Origin: Gracilaria vermiculophylla | Lineage: Eukaryota; Rhodophyta; Florideophyceae; Gracilariales; Gracilariaceae | Direction: 5' to 3' | Length of the DNA stretch: 64,000 nucleotides | NCBI GenBank assembly: GCA_019155205.2 | Contig: JAHNZQ020003149.1 | Coordinates: 423,070 to 487,069 of the forward strand | Part shown: positions 41,245 to 51,508 of the stretch, one piece after another | How the letters are laid out: the number at the start of each line of letters is the position of its first letter | Position numbering within the stretch: position 1 is the stretch's first letter | Made by a program: the position numbers and the translations under genes | The notes under the pieces: generated by a model | The model's database searches: none | The model's input: the letters and a program-made list of their open reading frames with translations, nothing else | What the model was told of the DNA's origin: nothing

Positions 41245-41848
41245 GCGCGCCGTCGCTCTCATTTTTTGGCGCGGCGCGCTGCACGCTGCGCGCGCTGCCG
41301 TCGCCGCCAAGCTGGCGCTCGGCCGAGCGCACAAACGCCGTCACGTGGCGGTTGTACGTGCCGTAGAAGGCGCGCATGTTGGCGATGATGGCCTGCTCGG
41401 CAACGTAGCCCAGCCACGGCACGCGCACGCAGCACTCGCCCTCCAGCGTGTGCACGCAGCGCGCGCCGCCGCCGCCGCCGCCGCCGCCGCCGTCCGCCTC
41501 GTCCAGCGTCAGCACCGCCGTCGTGCACACGGCGTCGCCCAGCAGCGCCGCCGTGATGCGCGAGTGCTGCCGGAACGGCCGCGCGTCGTCCCACGTCTGC
41601 ACGTCGCGGATGTGCATGCCGCCCCACGCGTCCACCAGCGGCCGCAGCACGTCCGGCACCTGCACCGCCGCCGGCACGTACAGTAGCGTGCGCCTCCCCG
41701 CCTGCTGCTGCTGCTCCTCCACCACCTCCATGCGCCGCAGCGCCCCGCTGCGCACCAGCGCGCGCATGAACGCCCGGCTGCCGCGCACCTTCCACAGCTC
41801 GTCGCGCCCAATGTCCAGCACCACGCGTATGCGGAACGCCGACCCCAT
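41210..41848 (-). CDS. START/Bet v1-like domain protein (candidate lipid binder)
   Basis: From the ATG at 41848 the product is 212 aa. It starts MGSAFRIRVVLDIGRDELWK, continues with RGSRAFMRALVRSG and TWDDARPFRQHSRI, and has ECCVRVPWLGYVAEQAIIANMRAFY near the C-terminus. The order (beta strand with D-x-L/W, short helix, strands, then a long C-terminal helix after a VP-x-LG motif) resembles START-superfamily lipid-transfer folds. I cannot name a subfamily. A poly-Gly insert of about nine residues occurs near 130. The stop codon (41210-41212) lies inside the tRNA-Leu gene on the opposite strand. The last dozen residues (ALTEVGFEPTPQ) are therefore antisense tRNA sequence and may not belong to the original protein. 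Confidence 0.5.
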   Translation of the reverse strand: MGSAFRIRVVLDIGRDELWKVRGSRAFMRALVRSGALRRMEVVEEQQQQAGRRTLLYVPAAVQVPDVLRPLVDAWGGMHIRDVQTWDDARPFRQHSRITAALLGDAVCTTAVLTLDEADGGGGGGGGGARCVHTLEGECCVRVPWLGYVAEQAIIANMRAFYGTYNRHVTAFVRSAERQLGGDGSARSVQRAAPKNESDGALTEVGFEPTPQ

Positions 41849-42714
41849 GCCTGTGTGTGCCTGCGCCCGCCGCCGCCGCCGCCCGCGCCTGCGCCTCGCC
41901 GCGCGCGCGCGCGCGCGCCTTATCACCCGCGCCGCCGCAGCGCCCCCCGCCCCGTGCGCCCCCGCCGCGCACCCCCCCGCGCCCTGCGGCCCGGCGCCGC
42001 GCGCCCCGCCGCAGCCCCCCCCCCCCCCGCGCGCAACCCAACGCACAACATGTGCAAACGCCCGCCCGCATTGCGCCCGCCCGCCGCCGCCCCCCTGCGC
42101 CGCGCCCCGTGCTGCCCGCCGCACCATGCACCGCCAACAAGCGTCACGCACTCCCGCGTCGCCCCCGCCCATGTGTCAGGCAGGCAGCACCCTCCCCGCG
42201 CGCCACAAACCGCTCACAAACCAAACGCATGTGCCCGTTGCCGTGCGCCTTTTGAGCGTTCACCACACGGAGCGCCAACGAACACAACGCGCGTCAACCC
42301 GTTCGTGCTCCCGCCACCTCTCCCACCCCTAAACCCCGTCCGCCCCATCTCGCCCTTTAAAACCCCCTAACCCAACCCGCGTCGCCCCACCTGCACACCG
42401 CGTCGCACCCAACCCCCAACATCATGTTGCTCCTCGCAGCCATCAACAACCTCTTGCTGCGCTTCAAAACCGCCCTTCACTCCCCACTGCCCGCGTTCAT
42501 CACCGCCCCATTTCCCACCAAACCGCTGCCACCCCGCGCGCCCAGCACGCACCCCCCCGTGCACCCACGCACGCCCCCGCGCCCCGCCCCGCCCCCGCCC
42601 GCCCCCCCCCCCCCCCCACGCCCCACCGCTTCCCCCCCGCTCCGCTCCCGCGCGCGCCCCCCTCACCCGCGAGCGCGCTGCCCGCCCCCGCGCAACCCGC
42701 CTGCCGCCGCTCCC
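41849..42714. other. C-rich intergenic between divergent genes
   Basis: Very C-rich on the plus strand, with homopolymer C runs near 42016 and 42604. No gene is supported; frames are composition shadows. The stretch 42492-42587 recurs at 43061-43156. Confidence 0.5.
42492..42587. repeat. 96-bp direct repeat, copy 1
   Basis: Appears identical to 43061-43156 just after the assembly gap. It begins CGCGTTCATCACCGCC. The copies diverge right after GCGCCCCGC. Confidence 0.95.
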
Positions 42715-42960
42715 ATGGCTCTCCCGCTGGCCACACGGCGACCGCACGGCGAGAGCTACGTTCACCGCGCGCACCGCGCGGCGTTTGCGGCCGTGCTGAG
42801 CCAAGTGCCGGCGGCGGTGGAGGCGATGCGCCGCGCGCGCGCCAAGCGCCTCGCGCTGCCGCCCGCCGTGTTCATCCTGGACTGGGACGACACGTGCTGC
42901 GCCACGTCGTTCCTGGAGCGCTGCGGCTTCATGGCCGACCTGGACACCAAGCTGGACGAG
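42715..42960 (+). CDS. HAD-like hydrolase, N-terminal part, cut by gap
   Basis: The ATG at 42715 (CCCATGG) opens 82 codons before the N run. After a basic helical segment (YVHRAHRAAFAAVLSQVP) comes PPAVFILDWDDTCCATSFLE, the HAD motif I pattern hhhhDxDxT with both Asp present. In HAD enzymes the first Asp forms the phospho-enzyme intermediate. Algal and protist proteins with a similar DWDDT start exist, but their function is unknown to me. The rest of the gene is missing. What follows the gap is a copy of its own upstream region, not coding sequence, so the assembly here is suspect. Confidence 0.6.
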
Positions 42961-43060
42961 NNNNNNNNNNNNNNNNNNNNNNNNNNNNNNNNNNNNNNNN
43001 NNNNNNNNNNNNNNNNNNNNNNNNNNNNNNNNNNNNNNNNNNNNNNNNNNNNNNNNNNNN
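42961..43060. other. Assembly gap (100 N)
   Basis: One hundred N within the HAD-like gene, with duplicated flanking sequence. Confidence 0.99.
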
Positions 43061-43156
43061 CGCGTTCATCACCGCCCCATTTCCCACCAAACCGCTGCCA
43101 CCCCGCGCGCCCAGCACGCACCCCCCCGTGCACCCACGCACGCCCCCGCGCCCCGC
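43061..43156. repeat. 96-bp direct repeat, copy 2
   Basis: Matches 42492-42587; see the entry for copy 1. It abuts the gap directly. Confidence 0.95.
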
Positions 43157-44097
43157 TCCGCGCCCGCGCGCCGCCCGCCGCCCAAACCCCCCCCCGCGCC
43201 CGCGCCCGCCACAGCCGCTCCCCGCTCGCGCGCCGCCCTTCTCGCTGCTTGCGCGCCGCGCGGCGCGCGCGCTGCGCGCGCTGCGCCGCGCCGCGCGCCG
43301 CCGCGCCGCGCGCCTGCTCGCGCGCCTGCTCGCGCGCTGCCGCGCGCCGCCGCGCGTCCCGCCCGCGCCGCGCCCGCGCATCGGCCCGCGTGCGCCGCCG
43401 CCCGCCGCCGCCGCCCGCCGCCGCCCGCGCTGACGGCCCGAGGCGCGCGCCCGCTGTTGCGCGCCGCTGCTTGCTGCTGCCCGTGCCGCACGCTCGTCGC
43501 CGCGGGAGCACACGCCCCCGCCGCGCGCCCGTCCACGTCAACCACTGCCCATCTCCGCTTGCTTTCAACCTTCACGTCAGTCGTTCACGACCCCATTCCT
43601 CCTCTTTTTGCACCTCAGCTATCCATACCAACTGCCTCCTCTCCTTTCTTTCCGTTAGTTACCACGCTCATAAAGCCAACTCAACCTAGAAAAAAAATAA
43701 AAATAAAAATCACAAACAGTAACGTAATATCAAACATGAACGCCCATTCCTCCTCTACTGTCCAACACCTTTCTCTACTTCTTTATAATTGTATATATCA
43801 TAAACTACACAACGAAACATCGGTAATTTGTGTCACTACCGCAAAGCTATCGGCCACTAATCAACTTGTTCATCGACACGCGCGAGCTTCTTTCCAACTT
43901 GCCGTACCTCCTCTCCTCGCGGCCCTCTAGTCTCGTTAAAAAACACACAAAAACGCGCTGAGACGCAGAAACATACCAAAACGGTGCCATGCTCTCAAAA
44001 GCATGCATGCATTCAACGCGCAGTGTGCTCCACTTGAGTGAAAAAAGGTACTGTACCTTGTCCAACCCTTTTGCAAAAACATCCTTCACTCCCACCT
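43157..44097. other. Edge of the GC island, no gene recognised
   Basis: GC-rich to about 43540, then an abrupt change to AT-rich sequence with A-rich runs near 43690. The 3' part of the HAD-like gene is not found here. Confidence 0.5.
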
Positions 44098-45270
44098 TCA
44101 ACACTTGAGTCTCTCTTCAAGCAGCCATCGTTCAAAAGTGTTCGACTGTGCAGTGACTGCCACCAACTCCTCGTACAATCTATCCACCTCCTTCTGCTTC
44201 ACCTCCACCAATCCGCGCAAGCATTCCACATTTCTATCCAGCGCTCCAAGTGTCGTTGAAACAGCACTTTGCTTAGGCCGCTTACGAGCACCAATCCTCA
44301 TGCCTTTTTGCTTCACGCCATGAGGGCTCACAACGAATAGACGTTTCACACTCGCCACTGCGTTTCCCTCTTCATCCTCGACATCACTCCCATTTCTTCC
44401 CACCATCTTTCCCTGCGCTGCTTCATTCCCTTCCACACGTTCTGCCCCACACCCCTGTGCGCTAATTTCCCCGCACCTGCCCAAAGAAACTGGAGAGCAA
44501 ACTCGGTCCAACGTCCGCACATTGCTAAACATCTGCGCCGCACCTCCTGACCATTGTGCCGTGCACTTTTTAGGGTGCAGCACAACCCTTCTCAACACCC
44601 GCGCCTGCAACTTGCGCAATTCTTCAACCCGCCCACAAACCGCTTCAGAACACCAAATCGCCTCCTCGAGGCGCTTCTCCGATATTTCAGTTCGCGATGC
44701 AGCGTGCTTGGCTTGCAGTTCCGCCAACTCAGCCTTCTGCTCTGCTCTCAGCGCTCTCGCTTCCGCGTCGATCTTCGCTTCCAATAAACGTTCTGCTTTC
44801 CTTTCCCACTGAACCAACATCGATTCCAACGCTCTTGTCTTGCTCCTATACACTTCACATTCCAAACCCACTTCAACCACCTGCTGTCTCAATTCTCTAT
44901 TCCGATCCTCATATTCATCACAGCCAACGTTCAACTCATCCCTCTCTTTCAACAAAAGCGTCCTACTCACTGCCCCTTCATTTGCTCTTTCGCACATATT
45001 ATTCTCAGCTTCGTCGTTTAAATGCGTATTTTTCGCCCTTGAACCATTCCCACGCTTCAAGTCTTCTTCGCCCTCCAACTTGCAAACTCTCTGCATGCTG
45101 TGAATAGCGCATGTCGTCGTTTGCCTACACACCAACGGTTCCTCCCCCATCACACCCACATCTGTTCCTTCCTCATCACACACACCCCGTTTCAGTAAAA
45201 AGCTTTCCATGTCTAGGGAGTGACCCACAGGATTTGTTACGATACGCGTCTGCACCTGGTAATGCTTCAT
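44098..45270 (-). CDS. Coiled-coil protein, unknown function
   Basis: From the ATG at 45270 (MKHYQVQTRIV) the product is 390 aa; the frame upstream has only a GTG start and a poly-Lys stretch from a T-run. Residues about 105-235 are a long charged helix with heptad character. They include LLLKERDELN, EDRNRELRQQVVEVGLECEVYRSKTRALES and ERLLEAKIDAEARALRAEQKAELAELQAKHAASR. A second helix is at the C-terminus (GALDRNVECLRGLVEVKQKEVDRLYEELV). Between them is a basic segment (RIGARKRPKQS). A structural or cytoskeleton-associated role is possible but unsupported. No family is recognised. Confidence 0.65.
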   Translation of the reverse strand: MKHYQVQTRIVTNPVGHSLDMESFLLKRGVCDEEGTDVGVMGEEPLVCRQTTTCAIHSMQRVCKLEGEEDLKRGNGSRAKNTHLNDEAENNMCERANEGAVSRTLLLKERDELNVGCDEYEDRNRELRQQVVEVGLECEVYRSKTRALESMLVQWERKAERLLEAKIDAEARALRAEQKAELAELQAKHAASRTEISEKRLEEAIWCSEAVCGRVEELRKLQARVLRRVVLHPKKCTAQWSGGAAQMFSNVRTLDRVCSPVSLGRCGEISAQGCGAERVEGNEAAQGKMVGRNGSDVEDEEGNAVASVKRLFVVSPHGVKQKGMRIGARKRPKQSAVSTTLGALDRNVECLRGLVEVKQKEVDRLYEELVAVTAQSNTFERWLLEERLKC

Positions 45271-46222
45271 CGGCTCTCCCCCAAGGTCTGTTTTTTTTTT
45301 TTTTTTTTCTTCTTCAACTGTGTGATTCACTCAACGGTCTCGTGGATTCTTTGAGAAAGGAGACTCTCAAGCTTCACCCACCGGATCTTGTGCTCAGCAC
45401 CTTTACGATTTTCTTCGAGCGCAATGCAACTGAGCGTCAGACGTTATATATATTGCAAACCTGAGAAGCGTGTTGGGCGAAGCTTCGACTAATGTAGGCT
45501 CGCCGCAGGAGGAGTCCACAGCAATAATCCCCCATCGTGTAGAAATATCTACATCATGTTCGTGCTCTCTTCTTTTTGTTTTGGATCAAAACTTGGTTCG
45601 TGAACATGATTATAATCAAATTTTGATTGGTGGGGGGGGGGCGGGCTCTACTTTCATCATCATCATCATCATCCACTTCGGGTAACAGTGTAGTAAAGTT
45701 TCCTCCAGTTGTAGTCCATGACCGTCTGAGTAATACAAACACTTTGCCTAGCGTAGTACTTTCGCGTTTAGGTCATATGGCGGTTCATGCCTTGCAAGCG
45801 GGCGTTCTGCTGGGCTGCGGCTGAATTGCGTGTCGAATCAGCTGGCATTTTCGAGATGACCACTGCCGAAGAACTTGTGCAAGTTTCTCTCGAGAATGTC
45901 GTGTTCGGTGAGTACGCAACACTGTCGAGTCTTGGTCATCAGAGGTAGTTACAAGCTGATTGAGGGACACGTGCATTCCGATTAATAATGTGTAAAAATA
46001 CTATCATCATTTTCATAGATCCCACTGGGCAGAGCACATTTACAATGCTTCGGCCTCACAATTGCTAGCTTTTCCGTTTGCACCCGTTGGACGCAATGCC
46101 TTCCAGTCTTGATCGACTGCACTGTTGATAAATTCTGTTACGGATGGCTGCGCTGATGTATGATTAACCGATTTGTGCGCTGTATACAGCAACGAATCAA
46201 CGCCGATATTCCTGAATACCGA
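45271..46222. other. Intergenic, no gene recognised
   Basis: Includes an 18-T run near 45291, a GGGGGGGGGCGGG tract near 45630 and an (ATC)7 microsatellite at about 45652-45674. No supported gene. Confidence 0.45.
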
Positions 46223-49200
46223 TCATTGGAGCCTGTTTGAGACGACTGGAGCTCTAACGCCAAGCATTTCACAAAGACAGTTCCTCTTCGCCCGAACTTC
46301 CTTCAAATCCATGTTTTCCCAGACTGTTTCGGTAAGCATATCCAAAGATTGCTGAACATTTACCCCCATGTTTCCATCACAAGTCACTTTACCAGCTTCA
46401 TAATTATCGACGTCAAACTCTAGAAGAATCAAGTATACGGCATCCGCGGATACTCGTCGAAGTCGAGGGATTGGACCTCCAAGAACAATAACCAACCCTT
46501 CCAAACATTCTCGACCCAGGGAGCCTTCTCGAAAATCGAAAGAGCCTCCTACCTCGGACAGAGTGGCAAGTTCACTTAGAACCCCAACAGCTGCGATTAC
46601 CCTCTTCACATCTCGAAGACGCCGACGCCAGCTATTTTTCACACACTTCGCCACACACATGAGAGTAGAGACGTCGACTTCTCGCAAACCGTCCAGCTGA
46701 AGAAGAGATTCTAACAACTTTAAAGCCGCAAGTAAGAGTCTTTCATTTTTCTCCTCAATTACCTCAAGCACGGCCTTTATGGTCTTGTTCCTCAAATCCA
46801 CAGCCTCAGAAAGGAATACCGCCAAAGCCTTTGAGGCATGTCTGGACTGCTGTCCGGCAGTCCCACCAGCGGCTACAAAGCCACGAAGCACTGGTTCGAA
46901 AAGATCGGGAATGAACAACATTTCTTTCATAAAAGAGAATATTGTCCGGCTCTCCCGAAAATCCACAGGCTGAGAGGTCTCGCTAAACACAGCTTCCCCA
47001 TTAGAAACAGACAGCGCTGTAGAAATAGTTCGGCAAAGTTCTTCAAGGTCTTGGCCAAAAGCATTTGAGCTGCTGCAAAGACGACAAATTATCTTGAGCG
47101 AGGCCCCCGCAATTGCTCTCGTTCTGTCAATCCTGCTGCAACACTCCTCGCTTATACATTGTATCACTCCCTTCAACTCATGTTCCTCCTCAGAACCAAA
47201 GGCTGAGCATTTGATAGAGAGTCGCAAGTGCAGTGCTTTGGTGACGACCTCTGACACACTTTTCATGCTTTCCTCTCGTACCCATGATCCTACATCTCCT
47301 CTTTCGTCTTTAGCATAGTCTTTCATTCCTTGTTGTAAAGCCTGCAATACCAACACCAAGTGTCTGGAAAGCACGCAATCTGTCAGGCGACTCATGGAGA
47401 TGGCACAATTTCGTCTGACTTCGACATCACCATTGCTCTCAAGTTCTTCACATAGAACGCGGACGACGTCATCGACGCACGGAGAGTTCCCACAAACTCC
47501 GGCGGCGAGGGCAAAACCTCTCTGACACTCGTAGAATTCGTTCTTCGATATTCCATGCAAAATCTCTCTTGTTACTGCAGCGTGCCAGTCTTTATCGTTG
47601 GCAATAACCTGGTTACACATGGCCGAGTACGCAGACGCAGCAGGGGCGTACATGTTTTCCTTGCCGCAACCCAAAACCCTCTCCAGAAAAAAAAGATTGT
47701 TTCTGGCATCCTTTCGACCTTCTTCACTAGAAAGATAGACGCCACTCGCGCCAATGGCAAGACCTTCAATTAAATTACAACAGGCAACACGGGTATCATC
47801 TCCCGTGCGACCAGCCAGAAGATGCTTATCTTCCAAAAGTTGCTGCAAATTGTGAATCACACGGAACAAAAAGCAACAATTGAGCAGTTAGTTGTGTTCA
47901 TTTGGTCCAAGAGCAACGCTGAGAAAATGGAATGCACATACCGGAATTCGACGAACTTCGACTGAATGTGGCTCCATGCCTTGGAAACCAATAATTTTTG
48001 AAAGCTCGGCAAGGCCAAGGATCGAACCATGTCGATAAACCATGTCTCCTCTACCAATGTATAAAATACATCGTGGTGGGCGTCAAATTTCGGATTCGGG
48101 AAATAGGGCGATGAATCGCATACAAAGGTCAGCACGGGTCCTTTCTCCTTGAATCCTCCATATAAACATGTTATGTCATACAAACTTACCGCTGGGTGGC
48201 AACCTCGACGAGATGGGGTACAACGTGACGAGTTATGAAATCCTCCTTATCAATATCAACCATTTTTGCAAGAGTCTTCGCAGCCAAGCTTCGGATAGAA
48301 GAATCCCAGTGCACAAGTTTTCTTTCCCAGATTTCTCTGACAATGACACTGAAATGCTTTCCGTTAGCAAGCACCGCTACCTTTGGAGCAATGTCCATAT
48401 ATGCTGCGTTTCTGTCCCCCAAGGAAAAGTAGTCTGCTAAAGTGATGAGCTGAATACCATCTTCAAACAAGTGTTCTGACAATCTACCAACACATTCCTG
48501 CAAGGCAGCCGCCGCAGCTCTACGACAGTTAACTTCACGATCAAGCAAAGCCAACGGAATCATACTTTCACTTATGACATTGGAAAAGGGAGCAACATGC
48601 TGTCTCTCGTAAGCCCTCGCAATGGCCCACACAGCATAGCAAGCGGCATCGCGGACATAAGCGCCCACCGAGTTTGCACCCCGCCGCATGTCAAAGCTAG
48701 CGGCTACCCGGACTGCTTCAAATGCTTTTGAGAAAAGTTCGTTGTTCGGAAGGATGAGACCTCGACGAACAAGCTCGGCGAGAGCTAAACAGGCTCCATG
48801 CAAGGCGGCGTCTGCACGGGCTTCCGAACGCTCATCGAAAAGTTGCATAACAGATTCAACAACATCAAACGCAAGCGCAGTGGGTAAACGTGCGGTGATC
48901 CGAGCCACACCTTTTGCCGCGGACCAGCGCACGACCGTATCGCGATGGCGGAGAGCAGATAGTAGCAAGTCAATGATGACCTCCAACGCTTCAGCATCAG
49001 ATACGGTCAATGATGGCGCGGGAGCAGGATCCAGTTTACCCGCATGTCCTGCCACTGAGAAGAGGTTGCGAGTGTGACGGACATATCGCCAGGATAAGGG
49101 CATGGGCGGCAGAAATGTGAGGGCAAGACGCTGGGTGAGTTTTGCAATCAAGTGGGCTTCAATGGTTGACTTTGCTATGTCATCAGTGACAACTGCCTCT

Positions 49201-50069
49201 ACAGCCTCAAGAACAGCTGGAAGAAATGAGTGAACATATTCTCGGGGCGAATGTTTAAAAGCGACAGCAAGAAACGACAGGCCTGCGGCTCGAAGTTGAG
49301 AAGAAGCAGATGGTTGTATGGAGTGGGACACCGCCCACTTGATGAGGTGCTGCCGATGCTCAACGGCATCTGAACGAGCTATGAGTCGTGCCAAGAACGA
49401 TGCAGCTGCGGTTGCAATCGGCCCGGTGTTTGACAAAGCAGCGCAAGAGTGATCGACCGCCTCTTGCAGGTCGCTAGGCTCGAGTATGGAAAGTAACGGG
49501 AACGGCACGCGAATACATACGGATAGCCAGGTGAATAAACCGTATCGCAAATGCCAAAAGGTTGGAGATGCAATGTGCGTCTCGACTAAGTTGAAAACCG
49601 GCACAATTCGGCGGAGATGACGAACTTCATGTGGGAAAGACGCAGACACATTCTTGACACCGCGCACTTTCAGAAGGGCGTACAGTGCACGACTTGGGGC
49701 CGTGAGCGGTGTCTCTGGTGGGCATGGCGGAGGGGGAAGAAGACTTGATAGACGTTGCTCGAGAAGATTGCAAAGGGCGGCCACGTGCTGTGGAATGATG
49801 GGGTCGAGAAGGACCGGAAGCTGCAAGTAGTGATCCACGGCCGCGCAGTACGACTGCAATGGAGCCGGGGGTACTTCGGGATCGTGGAGAGCTCTAAGGG
49901 CCTCGTCGAGCTGCTGGCGGTGCTCGAGCAGTGACGGGCGGCAGGAATGCGCCATGGGCGCTCGGGTTTGTGGTAGCGACCCGCATAGAGACGCGGTTTT
50001 AGACGGTAGGTTACGAGCAGGACTCGAGCGAATCCATTGCTCGACTACTGACGTGTGCCACGCTTGCAT
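46223..50069 (-). CDS. TBCD: Tubulin-specific chaperone D (cofactor D), three exons
   Basis: TBCD captures beta-tubulin and, with cofactors A, B, C and E, assembles the alpha/beta dimer. Exon 1 is 50069 (or ATG 49955) to 48190, with donor GTAAGT. Exon 2 is 48050-47942, with acceptor TTGGTAG and donor GTATGTG. Exon 3 is 47842-46223, with branch CTAAC and acceptor TTTGCAG. The introns are 139 and 99 bp. Total length is about 1202 (or 1164) aa, as in human TBCD (about 1190). Diagnostic segments in order are VRGVKNVSASFPHEV, LRYGLFTWLSVC, VRWSAAKGVARITARLP, HGACLALAELVRRGLILP, GANSVGAYVRDAACYAVWAIARAYE and, across exon 2, YRHGSILGLAELSK. DERGDVGSWVRE and KRNCLCEMLGV follow. The whole chain is HEAT-like helices. 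Confidence 0.93.
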
Positions 50070-50392
50070 CGTGGCGCCCTGTTCCTGCACAGCGTGCACG
50101 TTTGCCCTCTGGAACCATTTCGCAGCCGGGTCCTGCTCTTCTGCATCGAACTCAGTTGTGTCAACACCTCACGTCGTCATCCGCCCCTTGCCGCTAAGCC
50201 TCGCGTGGCTCATTGTAATATGGTACGAATTCCTTCCAATCTCCTTCACTTAAACATTGCATTTCTTACCAGTTCTTCACATCCCCCTAACCTCCCAATT
50301 CCACGCACGATGTTTTCCACTTCTTTGCCTTTTTGCACGTGAAGCAACAAATTTCCCTGTCATTAATCGCCAGAATACAACAACGCGTGAAA
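50070..50392. other. Divergent promoter region TBCD/GID8
   Basis: About 320 bp between the start codons of TBCD (minus) and GID8 (plus). No TATA box stands out. Confidence 0.5.
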
Positions 50393-51187
50393 ATGAGCAC
50401 CGAGGAGAAAAAACCCGTCTTCAGTAATGAAGCTTGGGAGGCAGAGCTAGCTGATATGCCTGTCGACAAGAGGTAAGCACATCTGTCGCTCCTTCGCCCG
50501 TGCTCGTCGTGACTCGCCTGTCATACGCCGCCTCTCACGTCTTCGACCAACTATTTTCTTCGCGGAATCTTGCGCAGCGAAATGAACAGACTGATAATGA
50601 ACTATCTCGTCATCGAGGGTTACAAAGAAGCGGCTGAAAAATTTGAGGAGGAATGTGGCACTCCACCGGGCATAGACCTCCCAAGCATTTCCGACCGCAT
50701 GGCCACTCGTGTCGCTATTCAGCGTGGTGATGTCCAGTCTGCAATAGAGCGCGCCAACGACCTCAACCCTTTAATTCTTGATGAGAACCCACAGCTTTTC
50801 TTTCATTTGCAGCAACAAAAGCTTATAGAGCTCATTAGAAACGGCGACGTAGAGGCAGCTCTGGAGTTCGCTGCAAAAGAGCTTGCCCCTCGCGGTGAGG
50901 AAAACCCTCAATTTCTTAACGAACTGGAGAGAACTATGGCTCTGCTTGCGTTTGAAGACAAAGCTAAATGCCCCGTTGCAGATCTCTTGGAACCTGCTCA
51001 ACGTCAAAAGACCGCAAGCGAACTAAACGCAGCCATTCTCACTAGCCAATGTCATGAGAAAGACCCAAAACTACCATCGTTACTGAAAATGTTACTCTGG
51101 GCGCAAGATCAACTGAAAGAGAAAGCTGAATTTCCCGTAATGGATATTGAAACAGCCGTATTACATTCCTCTCAAGAATCATCATAA
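50393..51187 (+). CDS. GID8: GID8/TWA1-like LisH-CTLH protein, two exons
   Basis: Exon 1 is 50393-50472 (MSTEEKKPVFSNEAWEAELA, ending PVDKR). A 105-bp intron has GTAAGC at 50473 and CGCAG at 50577. Exon 2 is 50578-51187. The product is about 230 aa. It contains LisH (MNRLIMNYLVIEGYKEAAEKF) and CTLH/CRA (RVAIQRGDVQSAIERANDLNP, FHLQQQKLIELIRNGDVEAALEFA, NELERTMALLAF). This is the GID8/TWA1 scaffold of the GID/CTLH ubiquitin ligase, which in yeast degrades gluconeogenic enzymes and bridges the RING subunits to the receptor. The length matches the family (about 225-230 aa). Confidence 0.94.
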
Positions 51188-51508
51188 CTTGCGAAGATAG
51201 TTCGTCTCTCACTAACAAGGCCGTTCTTGTGCGTTTAATTTCTTTATACGAACTTGCATGTTACAGTGGCATCTGTATATTGCTTGATGTCGAAGTACAC
51301 AGCGGAGACAAGACCCAAACAATCCATGGGCGAGGTTAGGGCACTCTCCGTACTATTGCAGGCCGCTTCTTTTTGGTAAGGTTATCACACATGGAAGATA
51401 AGGACGCTTGAGCACTGAATGTCCCAGTGAAAGTGTTCTGGAATAGGAAATCTTTTTTAGGCGCCTTTACGAAGCTAATGATAAACCGTCCTTTAGTAGC
51501 CTCTGCAA
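51188..51508. other. Convergent 3' intergenic
   Basis: The 3' flanks of GID8 and of the minus-strand gene at 51509. Nothing else seen. Confidence 0.5.

Noticed and set aside
42424..43689. Single frame reading through the second N run
   Set aside because: The N run is a gap of unknown size. The sequence after it is a copy of upstream non-coding DNA, so the joined frame has no meaning.
47857..48183. Minus-strand frame of 108 codons between the TBCD parts as a separate gene or exon
   Set aside because: It is in the wrong phase. The correct exon (48050-47942) uses another frame and restores the conserved TBCD segment.
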